Below are positions 52,687-60,993 of a stretch of DNA of 64,000 nt, one piece after another. How positions within the stretch are numbered: position 1 is the first letter of the stretch; each line of letters begins with the position of its first letter. Source of the stretch: Hamadaea tsunoensis DSM 44101 (GTDB lineage: Bacteria; Actinomycetota; Actinomycetes; Mycobacteriales; Micromonosporaceae); contig NZ_KE386823.1 of NCBI RefSeq assembly GCF_000428945.1, forward strand, positions 1 to 64,000, given 5' to 3'. The notes below the pieces were generated by a model, which saw nothing but the letters and a program-made list of their open reading frames with translations, ran no database searches and was not told the DNA's origin. The position numbers and the translations under genes are program-made.

Positions 52687-55205
52687 TGCTCCGCGCGACT
52701 CTGAAGAGCCTGCTCGGCCGCAAGTTGCGACTGGCGCTGTCGGGCCTGGCCGTCGTCCTCGGCGTCATGTTCGTCGCCGGGTCGTTCGTGCTGACCGACA
52801 CGCTCAGCCGCTCGTTCGAGAACCTGTTCGACACCGCGTACGCGCACACGGACGTGGTCGTCACGCCGCACGCGGACCGCGAGGGCCCGCCGCCGAAGCC
52901 GCTCACGGTGCAGGACAAGGAAACCGTCGAGTCCGTTGCCGGTGTGGCGCACGCGTACCCGGTGGCGCAGGCCGAGGGCGCCCGCGTCATCGGCGCCGAC
53001 GGCAAGGTCGTCACCACGGTCGGGCCGCCCCGCATCGGCGCGAACTGGATCGACGGCCAGGGCGGCGCCGAGATCCGGGAGGGCCGGGCGCCCCACGCCG
53101 ACGACGAGATCATGCTCAACGTGGCCGAGGCCAAGCTCGCCGGCGTGAAGGTGGGCGACCAGGTCGGCGTACTGACGCTGCAGCCGAAGAAGATGTTCAA
53201 GCTCGTCGGCACCTTCGGGTACGCCGGCGGTCTGGACGGTCGCGGCGGCGTGCTCGAGGTGCGGTTCACCGACAAGACGGCCCAGGAGCTGATGCTCGGC
53301 CAGCCGGGCTACTCGTACTTCGACGTCCAGGCCGCCCCCGGCACCAGTCCCGAGGCGGTACGCGACGCGGTCAAGGCCAAGCTCGGCGGCGCGTACGACG
53401 TGAAGACCGGCGCGGAGATGGCGAAGGCCATCGCCGACCAGTTCAAGTCGGTGCTGGACGGGCTGAACAAGGTGCTGCTGGCGTTCGGCGGCGTGGCGCT
53501 GTTCGTCGGGACGTTCCTGATCCTGAACATCTTCTCGATCACGGTGGCCCAGCGGACGAAGGAGCTGGCGCTGGCCCGGGCCCTGGGCGCGAGCCGCAAG
53601 CAGATGATCTGGTCGGTCATCGTCGAGGCGCTGATCGTGGGCCTCGCCGGGGCGATCGTCGGCCTCGCGGCGGGCCTGGGCGTCGGCTTCGTGCTGGCGA
53701 ACGTGGCCGCCGGGATGGCCAACCTGACGCTGGCGCCGATCGCGCTGCCGGCCGGCGCGGTCATCGCCGCGTTCGCCGTCGGCGTCGTGATCACCACGCT
53801 GGCGGCCCTGCTGCCGGCGCTGCGGGCGGCCCGGGTCGCCCCGATCGCCGCGCTGCAGGAGGTCGCGACGCCGGACCGGCCGCTCACCCGGCTGACCATC
53901 GGGGGTGCCGTGGTGACGGCGACCGGTTCGGCGCTGATCGCGTACGGGCTCACCGGCGGCGGGCACCTGTGGCCCATGCTGGGCGGCGTCGGCCTCGCCT
54001 TCATCGGCGTCTCGCTGCTCAGCCCGATCATCGGCCGTCCGGTGGTCGCCCTGCTCGGCCGGCTGTTCTCCTGGTCGGTCCCGGGGCGCCTCGGCCGCCT
54101 CAACTCCGGCCGCAACCCGCGGCGTACCGCGATCACGGCGGCCGCGCTCATGATCGGCATCGCGCTGATCACCGGGGCCAGCACCGTGCTGCACTCCGGC
54201 GACACCAGCCTGCGCGGCGCCGCGAACCGCCAGGTCAAGGCCGACCTCCTGATCACCGGCGAGGGCAGCAGCAACGACGTGCTGCCGACCTTCGCGGCGG
54301 ACAAGGTGGACAAGATCCGCCAGATCGCCGGCGTCGCGAGCGTCACCAGCTCCGTCACCACCGGCGCGCTCGTGGGCAAGCAGCCGCACGGCGTGGACAT
54401 CGTCGACGACCTGCCGGCGTACGCGCGGCAGCTGTCGCTCACTCCCCGGGCCGGTACGCTGCCGCAGCTGGGCCCGAACCAGGTCGTCGTCGACGCCGAG
54501 ACGGCCGACGAGGACCACGTGAAGGTCGGCGACACGCTCCAGGTCACGATGGACAAGGGCGAGCAGGTCGCGTACACGGTGGTGGGCGTGCACAACAAGA
54601 GCGACTTCGCCCACGGCTTCCTGTTCGGCCCGAGCGCGTCGGCGCACGTGGTGGCGGCGCAGCCGTACATGGCCATGGTCACCCTCGCCCCGGGCGCGAG
54701 CGAGAAGTCCGTCCGCGACCAGCTCGCCACCCTGTTCACCGACGACCCCGAGATCACCGTCAGCAACCGGGCGGAGTACCTCGACCAGCAGTCGGGCCAG
54801 ATCAGCACGCTGCTGACGATGGTGACGGTGCTGCTCGGCCTGGCGATCATCATCGCGGTGCTCGGCGTGATCATCACGCTGTGGCTGTCGGTGCTGGAGC
54901 GGACGCGGGAGATCGGCCTGCTGCGGGCGGTCGGCCTCGGCCGGGGCGCCACGATGCGGATGATCACCGTCGAGTCGGTCGTGATCACGCTCTTCGGCAC
55001 GCTGCTCGGCCTCGCCACCGGCGTCGGGATCGGCGCGGCGATCGTCCGGTCGCTCAAGGGCGACGGGATCACGGAGTTCGCGGTGCCCTGGTCGCAGCTG
55101 AGCGCGTACCTGGTGGCGGGAGCGCTGGTGGGCGTCATCGCGGCGGTGCTGCCGTCGATCAAGGCGGCCCGGACCGACGTCCTGCGGGCGATCTCCTACG
55201 AGTAG
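52686..55205 (+). CDS. FtsX-like ABC permease (pair 2)
   Basis: An 839-residue paralogue of the permease at 46967, with the same plan: N-terminal helix (LALSGLAVVLGVMFVAGSFV), large extracytoplasmic domain, helix triplet (GGVALFVGTFLILNIFSITV), second extracytoplasmic domain (~500-700) and final triplet ending PSIKAARTDVLRAISYE. The extracytoplasmic domains are much more divergent than the helices or the ATPases, suggesting different cargo. An R2 palindrome begins 10 bp after the stop. Confidence 0.92.
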   Translation: MLRATLKSLLGRKLRLALSGLAVVLGVMFVAGSFVLTDTLSRSFENLFDTAYAHTDVVVTPHADREGPPPKPLTVQDKETVESVAGVAHAYPVAQAEGARVIGADGKVVTTVGPPRIGANWIDGQGGAEIREGRAPHADDEIMLNVAEAKLAGVKVGDQVGVLTLQPKKMFKLVGTFGYAGGLDGRGGVLEVRFTDKTAQELMLGQPGYSYFDVQAAPGTSPEAVRDAVKAKLGGAYDVKTGAEMAKAIADQFKSVLDGLNKVLLAFGGVALFVGTFLILNIFSITVAQRTKELALARALGASRKQMIWSVIVEALIVGLAGAIVGLAAGLGVGFVLANVAAGMANLTLAPIALPAGAVIAAFAVGVVITTLAALLPALRAARVAPIAALQEVATPDRPLTRLTIGGAVVTATGSALIAYGLTGGGHLWPMLGGVGLAFIGVSLLSPIIGRPVVALLGRLFSWSVPGRLGRLNSGRNPRRTAITAAALMIGIALITGASTVLHSGDTSLRGAANRQVKADLLITGEGSSNDVLPTFAADKVDKIRQIAGVASVTSSVTTGALVGKQPHGVDIVDDLPAYARQLSLTPRAGTLPQLGPNQVVVDAETADEDHVKVGDTLQVTMDKGEQVAYTVVGVHNKSDFAHGFLFGPSASAHVVAAQPYMAMVTLAPGASEKSVRDQLATLFTDDPEITVSNRAEYLDQQSGQISTLLTMVTVLLGLAIIIAVLGVIITLWLSVLERTREIGLLRAVGLGRGATMRMITVESVVITLFGTLLGLATGVGIGAAIVRSLKGDGITEFAVPWSQLSAYLVAGALVGVIAAVLPSIKAARTDVLRAISYE

Positions 55206-55214
55206 AGCCCGCCC

Positions 55215-55295
55215 CAAGATCCCGTTTGGATCAGGGAATCGCACGTAATCTTGGCTCAAGATTCGGGTGATTTCCCTGATCCAAACGGGATCTTG
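55215..55295. repeat. R2 dispersed palindrome, copy 2
   Basis: A 23-bp perfect stem (55215-55237 with 55273-55295; arm CAAGATCCCGTTTGGATCAG plus GGA) encloses a second small stem AATCTTGG/TCAAGATT (55247-55263). It sits between two convergent genes, 10 bp past one and 34 bp past the other, a terminator position. Confidence 0.9.
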
Positions 55296-55328
55296 CGTTG
55301 CCCGCGGTGCTGCCTGCGGTGGGATGGC

Positions 55329-55823
55329 TCAGTACTCGGACGCGAACAGCTCGACCGGCTGCCCGGTGTCGGTACGCACGACCGCCGCGTCCACCGCCCG
55401 CTGGCTGAGCCGCCACGACCGCAGGAGCCGCAGCGTACCGCCGGGGCCGAGGTCGAAGACGGCGTCGGCGGCCAGCGAGTCGTGCAGCGTGACGGCACAG
55501 GCCTCGACCGAATGCCGGGGCGTCACCACCACCGGTACGCAGCCGTTCTCGACCAGGTCGCGGGCATGGGCCAGCAGGTGCCGGTCGGGCACGAGGCCGG
55601 CCACGATCGGGAGGATCTTGTGCCCCGGCAGCCGCCGGCAGAGGGCGTCCACCAGCAACCGGACCGGCCCGGACGGGCGTTCGCCGAACTCGGTCGCCTC
55701 CGGCTCCGGGCAGACAAGGACGCCCTCGTGCCGGCGCAGCAACGCCGCCAGGGTGCCGGCGTGGTTCTCGATCGCCTCGGCGCGGACCAGATCGCCACTG
55801 CTCAAACAGATGACCGCCAACAC
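55329..55823 (-). CDS. Unrecognised protein downstream of the hybrid histidine kinase
   Basis: A 164-residue cytoplasmic protein with alternating strands and helices (VLAVICLSSGDLVRAEAIEN; GVLVCPEPEATEFGERP; HKILPIVAGLVPDRHLLA; VENGCVPVVVTP), like a Rossmann-type alpha/beta fold. I do not recognise the family. The GTG at 55823 has GGAG 9 nt upstream and lies 40 bp after the kinase gene, so both are probably one operon. A function linked to the kinase is inference only. Confidence 0.75.
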   Translation of the reverse strand: MLAVICLSSGDLVRAEAIENHAGTLAALLRRHEGVLVCPEPEATEFGERPSGPVRLLVDALCRRLPGHKILPIVAGLVPDRHLLAHARDLVENGCVPVVVTPRHSVEACAVTLHDSLAADAVFDLGPGGTLRLLRSWRLSQRAVDAAVVRTDTGQPVELFASEY

Positions 55824-55863
55824 GCGGCACGCTCCGAAAACTGATGGGTGCAGGGAAGGTTGT

Positions 55864-58014
55864 TCAATCCGCGTCCAGCGCCGGGAGCCGGACGACGAAC
55901 GTACTGCCGGTGGAACTGGTCTCGCCGAGGACGAGGTCGCCGCCGTGGGCGCGGGCGATGGCCCGGCTGAGGTACAGGCCCAGGCCCACCCCGCCGGTAC
56001 GCTCCCCGAGCTGGACGAACTTGCCGAAGAGCAGGTCGCGGTCGGCTTCGGGGACGCCCGGACCCTGGTCGGTGACCGACAGCTCGACCGTACGCCCGGC
56101 GTCGACGACGGCGAGGGTGAGCTCGATCGGCGTACCGGGGCGGCCGAACTTGGCGGCGTTGGACAGCAGGTTCGCCAGCACCTGGCGGATGCGGAAGCTG
56201 TCCAGGCCGACCCGGACCTCGCCGGCCACGTTGACGATCATCGGGTGGCCCAGGCTCAGCTCGGACAGCTCGCGCACGATGTCGCGGACCAGGGCTGCCA
56301 GCTCGACCCGCTCGATGACCAGGTCGAGGTCGTCGGACTCCAGCCGGCGGGCGTCCACCATGGTCTCGATCAGCCGGCCGATCTGGCGCAGGTTGCGCAG
56401 CATCGCCTTGAGCAGCTCGCCCGACGCGGCCGAGGGCATGTGGTCCAGCCGCTCGTTGAGCACGTGCGCGATGCCCTCGACCGCCGCGACCGGGCTGCGC
56501 AGCTCGTGCGCGTACAGGCCGACGAGGTCGACCTGGTCCGCGGCGTGCCGCTCGAACCGGTACGCGTGCTCGCCGGGGTCGGCCAGCCGCCCGGTGGCCG
56601 CGTCCGGGAACAGTTCCCGGATGACGGCGACGAGCTGGCGGGTCGAGCCGCCCTTCTCCAGGAACGCGGCCGCGCCCCGGCGGAGGGCTTCCTGCGCGGC
56701 CTGCTCGCGGCCGTATCCGGTCAGCACTATCACCCGTGCCTCCGGCGACGTCCGCCTGATCTCGTTGAGGGCCTGGAGCCCGTCCATGACCGGCATGGCG
56801 AGGTCGAGCACGACCAGATCGGGCCGCCGGTTGGCGGTCAGCAGGACGGCCTCCGCCCCGTCGCCCGCCTCGGCGACGACGCGTACGTTGGGCATGGATT
56901 CGAGGACGGCCCGCAGGGCGAGGCGGATGTCGGCGCTGTCGTCGGCGACCAGCACCTCCACACCGCGGCGCTGGCCGGGCTCGGCGGCCGTGCCGACGAA
57001 GGGCTCGCCGACCCGGGCGTCCTGCGCGGGGGTGTCGCGGACCAGCTCGCCGGGGGTGACGGCGCCCTCGCCGAGCAGGTTGCGCATCATCTCGCGGGCC
57101 GCGACGATCGTGCGGGACAGGATGCGCTCGGCCCCGGAGGCGTCGCCGCGCTCCAGGGCGAAGGTCGCCGCGGCCAGGCTCTGCACGACGTTGTCGTTGA
57201 TCTCCAGTGCCTGCTTGCGGCGGACCTGCGCGGCCTTCAGCGCCTGCGCGGCCGCCTGCGCCCGGCGCTGCTCGGTGGCGTCGCGGACGGCGGCCACGAC
57301 CAGGTGCCCCCGCTCGTCCGAAGACTTGGTACGCAACGGACTCAGCGCGATCTCGACCGGGAACTCGGAACCGTCCCGGCGGCGCGCGTAGAGATCGAGG
57401 CCGGCGCCCATCGGCCGCAGCCGGGGCTCGCCGAGGAAGCGGTCGCGCTCGGCGGTGTGCCGGCGGTGGAACCGTTGCGGGATGAGCTTTTCCACCGGCT
57501 GGCCGACGAGTTCGGCCTCGGTGTAGCCGAACAGCTCCTCGGTACGCTGATTCGCCAGCACGATGAGGCCCGCGCCGTCGATGCCCACGACCGCGTCGGG
57601 AACGGAGGCGAGCAGCGTGCGGAAGCGGTCGTCGCCGTGGGGCGAGACCTCGGACTGGCGGGTGCGGGTCACGTCGGTCACGACGCCCACCACGGTGGCG
57701 TCCGGCAGGACGTCGCAGGTGTGCCGCAGCCAGCGCGTACGCCCGCCGGTGACGATCCGGTGCTCGAACTCGGTGCCGCCGGAGCGCTCCCCCGCCGCTT
57801 TGAGCGCCGCGAGGACGGCGTCGCGGTCCTCGGCGTACGCGTGCTCGGCGAAGAACGACGGATCGCCGGTGAACGCGTCCGGCTCGACCCCGTACAGCCG
57901 GCACAGGTTGTCGCTGACCCGGGCCGGAGCCGTGACAGGCCAGCTCCAGGCGCCGGGCGGGGCGGGCTCGCCGGCGGCACCCACGGCGCTGTGCAGCCAT
58001 TCCTGTGCGGTCAT
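55864..58014 (-). CDS. Hybrid histidine kinase with internal receiver domain (PAS-PAS-REC-HisKA-HATPase)
   Basis: A 716-residue soluble sensor. Two PAS domains (~15-120 and ~130-250; DAVVGIDGAGLIVLANQRTE) are followed by a helix QALEINDNVVQSLAAATFAL resembling a HisKA_3-like dimerisation helix without a His, then a full receiver (VEVLVADDSADIRLAL; phosphoacceptor in VVLDLAMPVMDG; Lys in AFLEKGG; ~350-475), a HisKA helix with the phospho-His in LYAHELRSPVAAVEG (~505) and an HATPase with N box LLSNAAKFG and DQGPGVP, GVGLGLYLSRAIA. The receiver in front of the kinase core is unusual. A GAGGTGG precedes the ATG. No membrane segment is seen. Confidence 0.9.
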   Translation of the reverse strand: MTAQEWLHSAVGAAGEPAPPGAWSWPVTAPARVSDNLCRLYGVEPDAFTGDPSFFAEHAYAEDRDAVLAALKAAGERSGGTEFEHRIVTGGRTRWLRHTCDVLPDATVVGVVTDVTRTRQSEVSPHGDDRFRTLLASVPDAVVGIDGAGLIVLANQRTEELFGYTEAELVGQPVEKLIPQRFHRRHTAERDRFLGEPRLRPMGAGLDLYARRRDGSEFPVEIALSPLRTKSSDERGHLVVAAVRDATEQRRAQAAAQALKAAQVRRKQALEINDNVVQSLAAATFALERGDASGAERILSRTIVAAREMMRNLLGEGAVTPGELVRDTPAQDARVGEPFVGTAAEPGQRRGVEVLVADDSADIRLALRAVLESMPNVRVVAEAGDGAEAVLLTANRRPDLVVLDLAMPVMDGLQALNEIRRTSPEARVIVLTGYGREQAAQEALRRGAAAFLEKGGSTRQLVAVIRELFPDAATGRLADPGEHAYRFERHAADQVDLVGLYAHELRSPVAAVEGIAHVLNERLDHMPSAASGELLKAMLRNLRQIGRLIETMVDARRLESDDLDLVIERVELAALVRDIVRELSELSLGHPMIVNVAGEVRVGLDSFRIRQVLANLLSNAAKFGRPGTPIELTLAVVDAGRTVELSVTDQGPGVPEADRDLLFGKFVQLGERTGGVGLGLYLSRAIARAHGGDLVLGETSSTGSTFVVRLPALDAD

Positions 58015-58189
58015 CGCACCACCTCGCCGGGTCGGGTCCTACCGCTGCCGCGCAGCGGTTCCCGAGCAGCGCTGCGAACGAATCAGCCTATGCCGGAAAG
58101 GCACCCGTCCGCTGGCACTGCCCCCAATGGGTGAAGATCGCCCGGGGCAGGCGCTCCCCGGCGCCCGGCCGTTGCGGGAGCAGAGCGGG
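58015..58189. other. Short gap, nothing recognised
   Basis: 175 bp between the kinase start and the end of the HAD gene. No coding frame, repeat family or clear promoter box was seen. Confidence 0.5.
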
Positions 58190-58831
58190 TCAGAGCCGTT
58201 CGAGGGTCTTGACGTCCACACCGGACAGGGTCGGCAGGATGGTCGCGCCGAGGTCGCCGGGCAGGTCCATGACCTCGCAGGGGACCGCGAGCACCTTCGC
58301 CCCGGCCGCGGCGGCGCTGCGCATGCCGCCGGGCGAGTCCTCGATCGCCACGCACCGGTCGATCGGCACGCCGAGCAGCTCGGCCGCGCGCCGGTAGGGC
58401 CACGGGTGCGGCTTGGTGAACTCCACCTCGTCCCCGCAGACCACCGCGTCGAACGGGCCCAGCGTCTCCAGGGCGATCTTCACCAGCCGCCGCTCGGTCG
58501 AGGTGACCAGCGCGGCCGGGATGCCGGCGGCGCGTACCTCGGCGACGAGTTCCCGCGCGCCCGGCCGCCAGGGCAGGCCCGCCGCGAACAGCACCTCGGT
58601 CAGCTCCACCAGCCGCGCCGCGCCGAGCACCGGGTCGCGCCACTCCTGGCCCAGGTCCGCGTGGAAGATGCCCATCGAGGTCGGCATGTCCGTTCCGACC
58701 ATGCTGATCCGCGCCGCCTCACTGAGCACGCCGCCGTACTCGCCCGCGAGCTGCTGCAGCGCCACCGCCCACAGCGCCTCGGATTCGATCAGAGTTCCGT
58801 CCATGTCGAAGAGCACCGCGGCGACCGTCAC
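58190..58831 (-). CDS. HAD-superfamily phosphatase (beta-phosphoglucomutase-like)
   Basis: A 213-residue HAD enzyme with all four motifs: FDMDGTLIES (nucleophile and acid/base Asp), LVTSTERR, the Lys in FTKPHPWPY, and IEDSPGGMRSA. A helical cap follows motif I. The family includes sugar phosphatases and beta-phosphoglucomutases; the substrate is unknown. The GTG at 58831 has GATCGAGG 1-2 nt before a C spacer and is preferred to an upstream open extension without HAD sequence. Confidence 0.88.
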   Translation of the reverse strand: MTVAAVLFDMDGTLIESEALWAVALQQLAGEYGGVLSEAARISMVGTDMPTSMGIFHADLGQEWRDPVLGAARLVELTEVLFAAGLPWRPGARELVAEVRAAGIPAALVTSTERRLVKIALETLGPFDAVVCGDEVEFTKPHPWPYRRAAELLGVPIDRCVAIEDSPGGMRSAAAAGAKVLAVPCEVMDLPGDLGATILPTLSGVDVKTLERL

Positions 58832-58923
58832 GCCTCGATCATGCCTGGCCGCCCGGCCGCTTTCGCGCCGCGGTGGCCCACATAACAAGATCATCAGGAG
58901 TACGCGCGGACGCCCGCCCATGC

Positions 58924-58929
58924 CATGAT
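58924..58929 (+). promoter_or_regulatory. -10 box of the GH18-like gene
   Basis: CATGAT lies 7 nt before ATG at 58937 and overlaps the alternative ATG at 58925. It favours the downstream start. Confidence 0.35.
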
Positions 58930-58936
58930 CGCCGGC

Positions 58937-59974
58937 ATGGACCGGACACGCCGATGGGTACGCCGAGCCGCCCGGGCCGCCCTCGCGCTCTGCGCCGCCC
59001 TCGTCCTCGCCGCCGGCTCGCTGATCGTCGCGCTGGACTTCGAAGCCGCCGGGGACCTGACAGCCTCGGGGAATCCGGCAGCCTCGGGAGATCCAGCGGC
59101 CCCGGGATCACCCGGCCCCGCCCGGTCGACCGGTGACGACGCCGAATGGCTGGGCCACGCCTGGGTCGACGGCCGGCGTACGCAGTCCGATGTGGATGCT
59201 CTGGCCGCCGCCCTGCGCCCGACCGGCATCCACGACCTGTTCGTGCACGCCGGCCCGTTCTCCGACGACGGGACCCTCGACCCGGCCCTGCGGCCACGCG
59301 CCCGCTGGCTGGTCGACGCCCTGCACACCGCCCTGCCCGGGGTACGCGTACAGGCGTGGCTGGGCGCCCATCCGACCGACGACGAACTGCACCTCGGCGA
59401 CCCGGCGACGCAGGCGAACATCCTCGCGGCCGACGCCCAGGTCCTCGACGACGGGTTCGACGGGATCCACTACGACTTCGAACCCGTGAACGACGGCGAT
59501 CCCCGGCTGACGGCCGTCCTCGCGCGTACGCACGCCCTGACGAGGTCCCGGGGCGCTCTCCTGTCGGTGTCGGCGGTGCACACCGAGGCGTGGTCGTGGA
59601 TGTCCTCGGTCACGCCGCTGCTGTGGTCGCGGGCGTACCTGCACGCGGTCGCGGTCGAGGTCGACCAGGTCGCGGTCATGTCCTACGACACGATGCTGCC
59701 CAGCGAGACCGCCTACGCCGGCTACGTACGCCGGTCCACCGAGATCGCCCTGGCGGCGGTCCCGCCCGGCGTGACGCTGTTCATGGGCGTCCCGGCGTAC
59801 CACGACGAGCGGCCGACGCATCACCGGGCCGCCGAGACCGTGACGGCGGCCGTCCGGGGCGTACGCCTCGCGCTCGGCGGCACGCCCCGCGACCGGCGAG
59901 TGGGGTTGGCGCTGTACGTGGACTTCGCGGCGACGAGCGCCGACTGGTCCGCGTACAGCGCCTGGGTTTCCTAG
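58937..59974 (+). CDS. Secreted GH18-like (TIM-barrel) protein
   Basis: A 345-residue exported protein. A basic start and hydrophobic helix (ALALCAALVLAAGSLIVAL) form a signal peptide or anchor, then a Ser/Gly/Pro/Ala linker of repeated AASGDPAAPG units (~35-65). The barrel shows FDGIHYDFEP, a variant of the GH18 DGIDIDWE motif in which the middle Asp is His but the catalytic Glu remains, and QVAVMSYDTMLP, the strand 6 motif. Chitinase or peptidoglycan-related hydrolase activity is possible. The alternative start is the ATG at 58925. Confidence 0.8.
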   Translation: MDRTRRWVRRAARAALALCAALVLAAGSLIVALDFEAAGDLTASGNPAASGDPAAPGSPGPARSTGDDAEWLGHAWVDGRRTQSDVDALAAALRPTGIHDLFVHAGPFSDDGTLDPALRPRARWLVDALHTALPGVRVQAWLGAHPTDDELHLGDPATQANILAADAQVLDDGFDGIHYDFEPVNDGDPRLTAVLARTHALTRSRGALLSVSAVHTEAWSWMSSVTPLLWSRAYLHAVAVEVDQVAVMSYDTMLPSETAYAGYVRRSTEIALAAVPPGVTLFMGVPAYHDERPTHHRAAETVTAAVRGVRLALGGTPRDRRVGLALYVDFAATSADWSAYSAWVS

Positions 59975-59983
59975 CCGGGCGGT

Positions 59984-60019
59984 TCAGTCCAGGGCGGTGT
60001 ATCAGTCGAGGGCGATGTA
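59984..60019 (-). repeat. 18-bp tandem duplication spanning a stop codon
   Basis: On the minus strand TACATCGCCCTCGACTGA (60019-60002, the last five codons and stop of the GNAT gene) is followed at once by TACACCGCCCTGGACTGA (60001-59984): 16 of 18 positions are identical and the frame is kept. Confidence 0.85.
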
Positions 60020-60787
60020 GAGGCGCTTGCCGGTGGCGGCGAACCCGACCCGCTCGTAGACGCGCCACGAGTCCTCGCCGGACGCCTCCAGCCAGCCGAT
60101 CTCCACCCCGCCGGCGAACGCCTGCCGGGTGACCTCGGCCGTCAGCGCGCCCGCGATCCCGCGCCGCCGGTACGCCGGCCGCACCGCGATCCCCGCGACC
60201 TCGCTGGCCCCGGCCGACGGCGACCCGGCCTGCCCGGCCCCGGCGAACTCCCCGGAATCGAGGCGCGCGACCACGAAGACCGCGCCCTTGTCCAGATTCC
60301 GGCGTACGCGGGCGACGTCGGCCTCGGTCGACGCGTACTCGCCGCCGAAGGCCTCGTTCTGGGCCGCCACGGCCGCCGCGATCTCGGCGTCCGAGGCCGG
60401 CGCGGCGATCGTGCAGCCGTCCGGCGCGGCCGGTACGACCAGCGAGTCCGGCGTACACACGAGATAGTCGTGCCGGGCCTCGACGGTGAAGCCGGCGGCG
60501 AGCAACTGCCCCTCGAGCCCGGGCGCCGCGCTGACCACGTACTCCAGCCGGGGTACGCGGTCCACCGCCCGGAACTCGGCGACCAGCGCGGCCACGTCCG
60601 CGGCGGTGGCCGCGGCCGACGTGGGCGTGGCGTAGCTGATGAAACGGCTGTCGGAGCTCGGGTCCCAGCCCAGGACGAACGAGCCGGTCTCGACGACCCG
60701 CGGGCGCTGGCGGAGCTGGGCGATGACGGAGTTCTGGACGAAGCCGTCCAGGGAGTCTTGCATGATCAACTTCGGAATCCTGTCCAT
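60002..60787 (-). CDS. GNAT-family N-acetyltransferase
   Basis: A 261-residue protein. The C-terminal GNAT domain shows EVAGIAVRPAYRRRGIAGAL (acetyl-CoA loop R-R-x-G-I-A, ~195-210) and RVYERVGFAATGKRLYIAL. The N-terminal ~120 residues form a second alpha/beta domain as in bidomain acetyltransferases. The start is ambiguous: ATG 60787 or ATG 60760 (MQDSLDGF); neither has a clear Shine-Dalgarno sequence. The gene end is tandemly duplicated. Confidence 0.82.
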   Translation of the reverse strand: MDRIPKLIMQDSLDGFVQNSVIAQLRQRPRVVETGSFVLGWDPSSDSRFISYATPTSAAATAADVAALVAEFRAVDRVPRLEYVVSAAPGLEGQLLAAGFTVEARHDYLVCTPDSLVVPAAPDGCTIAAPASDAEIAAAVAAQNEAFGGEYASTEADVARVRRNLDKGAVFVVARLDSGEFAGAGQAGSPSAGASEVAGIAVRPAYRRRGIAGALTAEVTRQAFAGGVEIGWLEASGEDSWRVYERVGFAATGKRLYIALD

Positions 60788-60821
60788 GATGGAAAGCAAG
60801 CGTCAACGTGAAACCGACGAT

Positions 60822-60867
60822 GCGGCCGCGAGAGGCGAGGGCGCTCCTCAGAGCGCCGAGCGGCCGC
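60822..60867. repeat. Nested hairpin in the 206-bp gap at 60788-60993
   Basis: Two GCGGCCGC octamers (60822-60829, 60860-60867) flank a GGCGCT/AGCGCC stem with a six-base loop (60840-60857). It lies 35 bp upstream of one divergent gene and 127 bp before the other; nothing else was recognised in the gap. It may be a regulatory RNA hairpin or a recombination hot spot. Confidence 0.5.
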
Positions 60868-60981
60868 GCAGAGCAGCCGTGACCATGGACTTCGTTCCTT
60901 CGAAAGGGCACCGGCCAGACGCCGGCGAACGGGAGAAAGCCTCCCAGAGCCAAACCCGCCCTGTCAACCGCTCTCGGCGGA

Positions 60982-60987
60982 TAGTCT
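60982..60987 (+). promoter_or_regulatory. -10 box of the cysteine-rich protein gene
   Basis: TAGTCT lies 6 nt before ATG at 60994, with no Shine-Dalgarno sequence. Confidence 0.5.
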
Positions 60988-60993
60988 GCCGTC

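Noticed and set aside
52638-55259. 873-codon minus-strand frame opposite the FtsX permease
   Set aside because: Composition is Arg/Asp/His shadow sequence, while the plus strand has the membrane permease pattern.
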